Shown piece after piece: positions 5,181-7,250 of a DNA stretch of 7,250 nt. Positions within the stretch are counted from its first letter, which is position 1, and each line of letters begins with the position of its first letter. The notes beneath the pieces were generated by a model, which ran no database searches, was not told the DNA's origin, and saw nothing but the letters and a program-made list of their open reading frames with translations. The stretch lies in the NCBI GenBank assembly GCA_023269645.1, contig JAHFPR010000104.1, positions 1 to 7,250 on the forward strand. The letters are read 5' to 3'. Position numbers and translations under genes: made by a program. The DNA comes from Alphaproteobacteria bacterium (GTDB taxonomy: Bacteria; Pseudomonadota; Alphaproteobacteria; Rickettsiales; UBA8987).

Positions 5181-6127
5181 CGGGATACCAGGCCACACAG
5201 GAAGATGGTGCTATCGGCAAAGCCTGGGCGGCGCGGATTACTCCCCGGATGCACGAATTCCTCTGCCCTGACCCGAAAAAAGGGCTGCTCGGCAAATCGG
5301 GTTCGCACACTGTGGTGTGTTACGACTGGCATCCCGCCGAGGGGCAGAATGTCCGGGGCACGGTGCTGTGCGTGCACGGCCTCACGCGGAACGGGCATGA
5401 TTTCGATTATTTTGCTGCGGCACTGGCGGAAAAGGGCTTCCGCGTCCTCTGTCCGGATGTGGCGGGGCGAGGGCGGAGCGGCTGGTTTGAGAACTCCAAA
5501 AACTATAATTACCCCGCCTATTGCGCCGATATGCTGTACGTGCTCGACCGCCTGAGCATTGCAAAGGTGGATTGGGTGGGCACGTCAATGGGCGGCCTGA
5601 TGGGGATGATGGTCGCGGCCTCGCACCCGGATCGCGTAAAGCGGCTGGTCATCAACGATATTGGCCCGTTCATCCCGAAATCGGGGCTACGCCGCATCGG
5701 CAGCACCATCGGCCAGCGCGTTCTGTTCCAGTCCATGCAGGATGGCGAGGATTACCTCCGCAGAATCATGATCACGTTCGGCATAAGGCGCGAGGATCAC
5801 TGGCGGCACATCGCGCAGTTTAATTTCCAGCGCGAGCCGGGCGGGGGGCTGCGCATCGCCTACGACCCCGCCCTCGCCGAGACGTTCTGGCACAAGGGAA
5901 AACAACGCAAGCTGCCGGATATGGATTTCTGGAAATTGTGGGAGAAGGTGACGTGCCCGGTGCTGGTGCTGCGCGGCATGGAATCGGATATTCTGCTCAC
6001 CGATACCGCCGAGCGCATGGCGCGCCGCGAGGGGGTGAAGCTGGTGGAATTCCCCGGTATCGGCCACGCGCCGATGCTGATGGAAGATGAGCAGATCGCG
6101 CCGGTGGCGGAGTGGCTGAAAAACTAG
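5177..6127 (+). CDS. Alpha/beta-hydrolase fold protein, specificity unknown
   Basis: 316 residues, starting at GTG 5177. The start and the dadA stop share GTGA (4-nt overlap), and GGGAAGG (5165-5171) lies 5 nt upstream, so it has its own ribosome site inside dadA. The fold is clear: VHGLTRNGHDFD (66-77, oxyanion-hole HG), PDVAGRGRSGWF (93-104), nucleophile elbow VGTSMGG with Ser137, Asp271 in GMESD after strand 7, and His297 in GIGHAPML. All three triad residues are present, so the enzyme should be active. About 36 residues precede the core sheet and show no signal peptide, suggesting a cytoplasmic enzyme. An esterase, amidase or C-C hydrolase is possible; coupling with dadA hints at an ester or amide substrate linked to amino-acid breakdown, but that is inference. 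The TAG stop (6125-6127) overlaps the second MITE copy. Confidence 0.85.
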   Translation: MTGYQATQEDGAIGKAWAARITPRMHEFLCPDPKKGLLGKSGSHTVVCYDWHPAEGQNVRGTVLCVHGLTRNGHDFDYFAAALAEKGFRVLCPDVAGRGRSGWFENSKNYNYPAYCADMLYVLDRLSIAKVDWVGTSMGGLMGMMVAASHPDRVKRLVINDIGPFIPKSGLRRIGSTIGQRVLFQSMQDGEDYLRRIMITFGIRREDHWRHIAQFNFQREPGGGLRIAYDPALAETFWHKGKQRKLPDMDFWKLWEKVTCPVLVLRGMESDILLTDTAERMARREGVKLVEFPGIGHAPMLMEDEQIAPVAEWLKN

Positions 6128-6341
6128 GTTCAATCACCCTTTGATTTTTCGGTACTATATTGATCTATATTCTTAATTATAGTTCATCGTCATTCCAGCG
6201 ATCTTATCTTTGGAAAGACTGGCTGGAATCCAGCAGCGGCGTGTCTACGCTGCGAAAAGCCTTTCCGCCGCAGACGCGGCTTTGGCTGGATTCCAGCTTT
6301 CGCTGGAATGACGGAGTACTTAATTAAATGGTGATTGAACC
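6127..6341 (+). mobile_element. MITE-like element, copy 2 (215 bp, TA target duplication)
   Basis: 214 of 215 bases match the copy at 2108-2322, in the same orientation and offset by 4,019 bp. TA duplications lie at 6125-6126 and 6342-6343. The only difference, C at 6139, breaks the left terminal repeat while the right one is intact. The near identity implies either recent transposition or gene conversion. Removing the element and one TA restores AACTAGCTAAAAC: the hydrolase TAG would lie directly against CTA, the stop of the minus-strand prepilin gene. The insertion therefore split two abutting convergent stop codons and left both reading frames intact. No transposase is encoded. The element probably forms a long hairpin that could terminate transcription from both sides. 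Confidence 0.86.
6188..6313. repeat. Nested palindromic core of MITE copy 2
   Basis: Identical to the core of copy 1: arms CGTCATTCCAGCGA (6188-6201) and its complement (6300-6313), with the second inner pair at 6222-6234 and 6285-6297. That core and surround are shared by both copies shows that the nested arrangement existed before the element was duplicated here. Confidence 0.75.
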
Positions 6342-6344
6342 TAG

Positions 6345-7076
6345 CTAAAACAGCCAGAAATCCATGCGGCAATGGCGATCACTCTTGTATTGCATCTGAT
6401 AATCCACGGAACCCACCGGCGTATCCCAATTCCCTGAGCAGTGCGGATATTTAGCCTCCGGGAAACCATTATATCCGAACACCACGCCGCTTGTGGCGAA
6501 GCCGTCATCCATCTTGCGGTCGAGCATCTGCGCTTCCTCCGGCGTAATAATGCCGCCGTCGCACTCCACGGTGGTTCCCGGCTTGCACGTACCCCACTCG
6601 ATAAACGGCTTATCAATGCCGGAGTGCAACACATTCTTGGGGCGCGCGCGGAAATAAAACCCGCCGCCATCGAGCTTGCTGACCGGAATGGTGACGCTTT
6701 CCACCTGCTTTCCCGATCCCGAAAAAGATGCAGGGAGGATGCCCGCCAACGCCAGATGCTGCCAGGCGCGCGTACCCTCATTGCCGCTGGAGAAGCCTAT
6801 TTCCTGGATGATGCCGTCGCCGTCGCCATTTTCCGTAGCATCGCCCCAGTAACTGGTGGCCAGGGGAAAATCGCCCGGCAGATAATCGTATTGTATTTTG
6901 AAAGCGTTGATGGCCGTCTGGAATCCTTTGACCTGGGAAATCACGGCGAGCACCTGCGCATGGCGCACCAGATGCCGCCCCACCAGTATCCCGCTGGCAA
7001 CAAAACTTATCACAGTCACGACGATGGCAAGCTCTATCAGCCCAAATCCTTTCGTGCTTTCCCATCCCTTTTTCAT
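6345..7076 (-). CDS. Type IV prepilin-like protein, second of two
   Basis: 243 residues from the ATG at 7076. The leader is short and basic (MKKGWESTKG), with cleavage after G10. The mature N-terminus FGLIELAIVVTVISFVASGILVG has the conserved Glu5 and a membrane-spanning helix. After it come FQTAINAFKIQYDYLPGDFPLATSYWGDATENGDGDG, NEGTRAWQHLALAGILP and TPEEAQMLDRKMDDG. Two cysteine pairs (GTCKPGTTVEC and PHCSG...DRHC near the C-terminus) suggest disulfide-closed loops. It resembles the gene at 1341-2108 in the N-terminal helix, the QYDxxPGDF motif, the RxW-xLxL motif and the LDxKxDD motif, but the overall match is low, so the two are old paralogs. No pilus machinery is adjacent. There is no clear Shine-Dalgarno; the leader is AT-rich. 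The stop (CTA at 6345-6347) lies next to the MITE target duplication. Confidence 0.85.
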   Translation of the reverse strand: MKKGWESTKGFGLIELAIVVTVISFVASGILVGRHLVRHAQVLAVISQVKGFQTAINAFKIQYDYLPGDFPLATSYWGDATENGDGDGIIQEIGFSSGNEGTRAWQHLALAGILPASFSGSGKQVESVTIPVSKLDGGGFYFRARPKNVLHSGIDKPFIEWGTCKPGTTVECDGGIITPEEAQMLDRKMDDGFATSGVVFGYNGFPEAKYPHCSGNWDTPVGSVDYQMQYKSDRHCRMDFWLF

Positions 7077-7107
7077 GCTATAAATTTTATCATAAAGCCT
7101 TTATAGC
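7077..7107. promoter_or_regulatory. Inverted repeat in the divergent prepilin / trmFO intergenic region
   Basis: GCTATAAA (7077-7084) and TTTATAGC (7100-7107) are exact 8-bp inverted repeats. Overlapping them is ATAAAG-C-CTTTAT (7092-7104). The whole gap between the two start codons is only 43 bp, so these AT-rich sequences must lie within or next to both promoters and the prepilin 5' leader. They could be back-to-back -10 elements or an operator; the sequence does not decide. Confidence 0.4.
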
Positions 7108-7119
7108 GTGTAGGGAAAT

Positions 7120-7250
7120 ATGCAATCACAACTTCACATCATCGGCGGCGGGCTGGCGGGCAGCGAGGCCGCGTGGCAGGAAGCAGAGGCCGGGGTGAGC
7201 GTCACCATAAACGAAATGCGGACGAAAACCCGCAGAACCGAAGCGCATCA
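7120..7250 (+). CDS. trmFO: TrmFO, folate-dependent tRNA (uracil-54-C5)-methyltransferase, N-terminal fragment
   Basis: The first 43 codons are present; the gene runs off the right edge. The start ATG at 7120 follows AGGGAA (7112-7117). The translation begins MQSQLHIIGGGLAGSEAAW and continues GVSVTINEMRTKTRRTEAHH or similar. The GGGLAGSEAAW dinucleotide-binding loop and the downstream EMR-x(3)-T-x(3)-H pattern are characteristic of TrmFO. TrmFO uses FAD and methylenetetrahydrofolate to make the ribothymidine at position 54 of tRNA. The related GidA/MnmG has a similar FAD loop but lacks the EMR pattern, so TrmFO is preferred. It is divergent from the second prepilin-like gene. Confidence 0.85.
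   Translation, partial: MQSQLHIIGGGLAGSEAAWQEAEAGVSVTINEMRTKTRRTEAH

Noticed and set aside
3900..5198. Long minus-strand open frame antisense to dadA (432 codons)
   Set aside because: It mirrors the dadA frame in GC-rich DNA, with His/Arg/Ala/Pro-rich sequence and no domain. The plus strand has a full set of DadA motifs.
2106..6343. Composite transposon made of the two MITE copies and the genes between them
   Set aside because: Each copy has its own complete TA target duplication and no transposase lies in the window, so two independent insertions (or copy plus conversion) explain the data better.
6190..6372. Small minus-strand open frame containing SVIPAKAGIQ, also present at 2171-2503
   Set aside because: It is the translation of the palindromic repeat core, identical in both copies. 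Such peptides are a common false annotation, with no start signal or codon support.
1..7250. CRISPR array, tRNA, rRNA or phage genes
   Set aside because: No regularly spaced short repeats, cloverleaf-like segments, ribosomal RNA sequence or phage hallmark proteins were recognised on either strand.

Overview
The window looks like chromosomal DNA from a moderately G+C-rich alphaproteobacterium. The evidence is the kind of genes present: a YdcF-like protein beside an MJ0042-type zinc-ribbon membrane protein, a HisN-type histidinol-phosphatase, a DadA-type dehydrogenase and the first codons of trmFO. A placement below class level is not justified from this sequence alone. No transposase, phage gene, tRNA, rRNA or CRISPR array is visible.

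Layout. Left edge: a divergent pair, a partial YdcF/DUF218 gene (minus) and a zinc-ribbon/single-TM protein (plus). Next is a type IV prepilin-like gene (plus) whose TAG stop codon overlaps the left end of a 215-bp MITE-like element. A second, 68-bp imperfect palindromic repeat follows. Then comes a minus-strand cluster read from right to left: RelB/DinJ-like antitoxin, YafQ-like toxin, HisN-like phosphatase, with a near-consensus promoter in front. A plus-strand pair follows: DadA-like D-amino acid dehydrogenase and an alpha/beta hydrolase that overlaps it by 4 nt. The hydrolase's TAG stop overlaps a second copy of the 215-bp element (214/215 identical, same orientation). A second prepilin-like gene (minus) ends 3 bp beyond that copy. 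At the right edge the start of trmFO (plus) is divergent from the second prepilin gene.

How the parts relate. The two prepilin-like genes share an architecture: class III-type leader, a QYD-x(2)-PGDF motif and C-terminal cysteine pairs. They face each other across about 4.2 kb of unrelated metabolic and toxin-antitoxin genes. Each MITE copy lies at a junction between convergent genes, inserted at a TA that belongs to a TAG stop codon. Both ends of the element begin TAGG when read inward, so an insertion at the TA of a TAA or TAG stop restores a TAG stop. The copies carry a nested inverted repeat of the widespread type that translates as SVIPAKAGIQ. They probably fold into long hairpins that could act as bidirectional terminators.

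The most noteworthy items are the stop-codon-regenerating MITE pair, its nested structure, the paired orphan prepilins and the toxin-antitoxin operon that reads into hisN. I see no clear evidence for a wholly new defence or mobile system.
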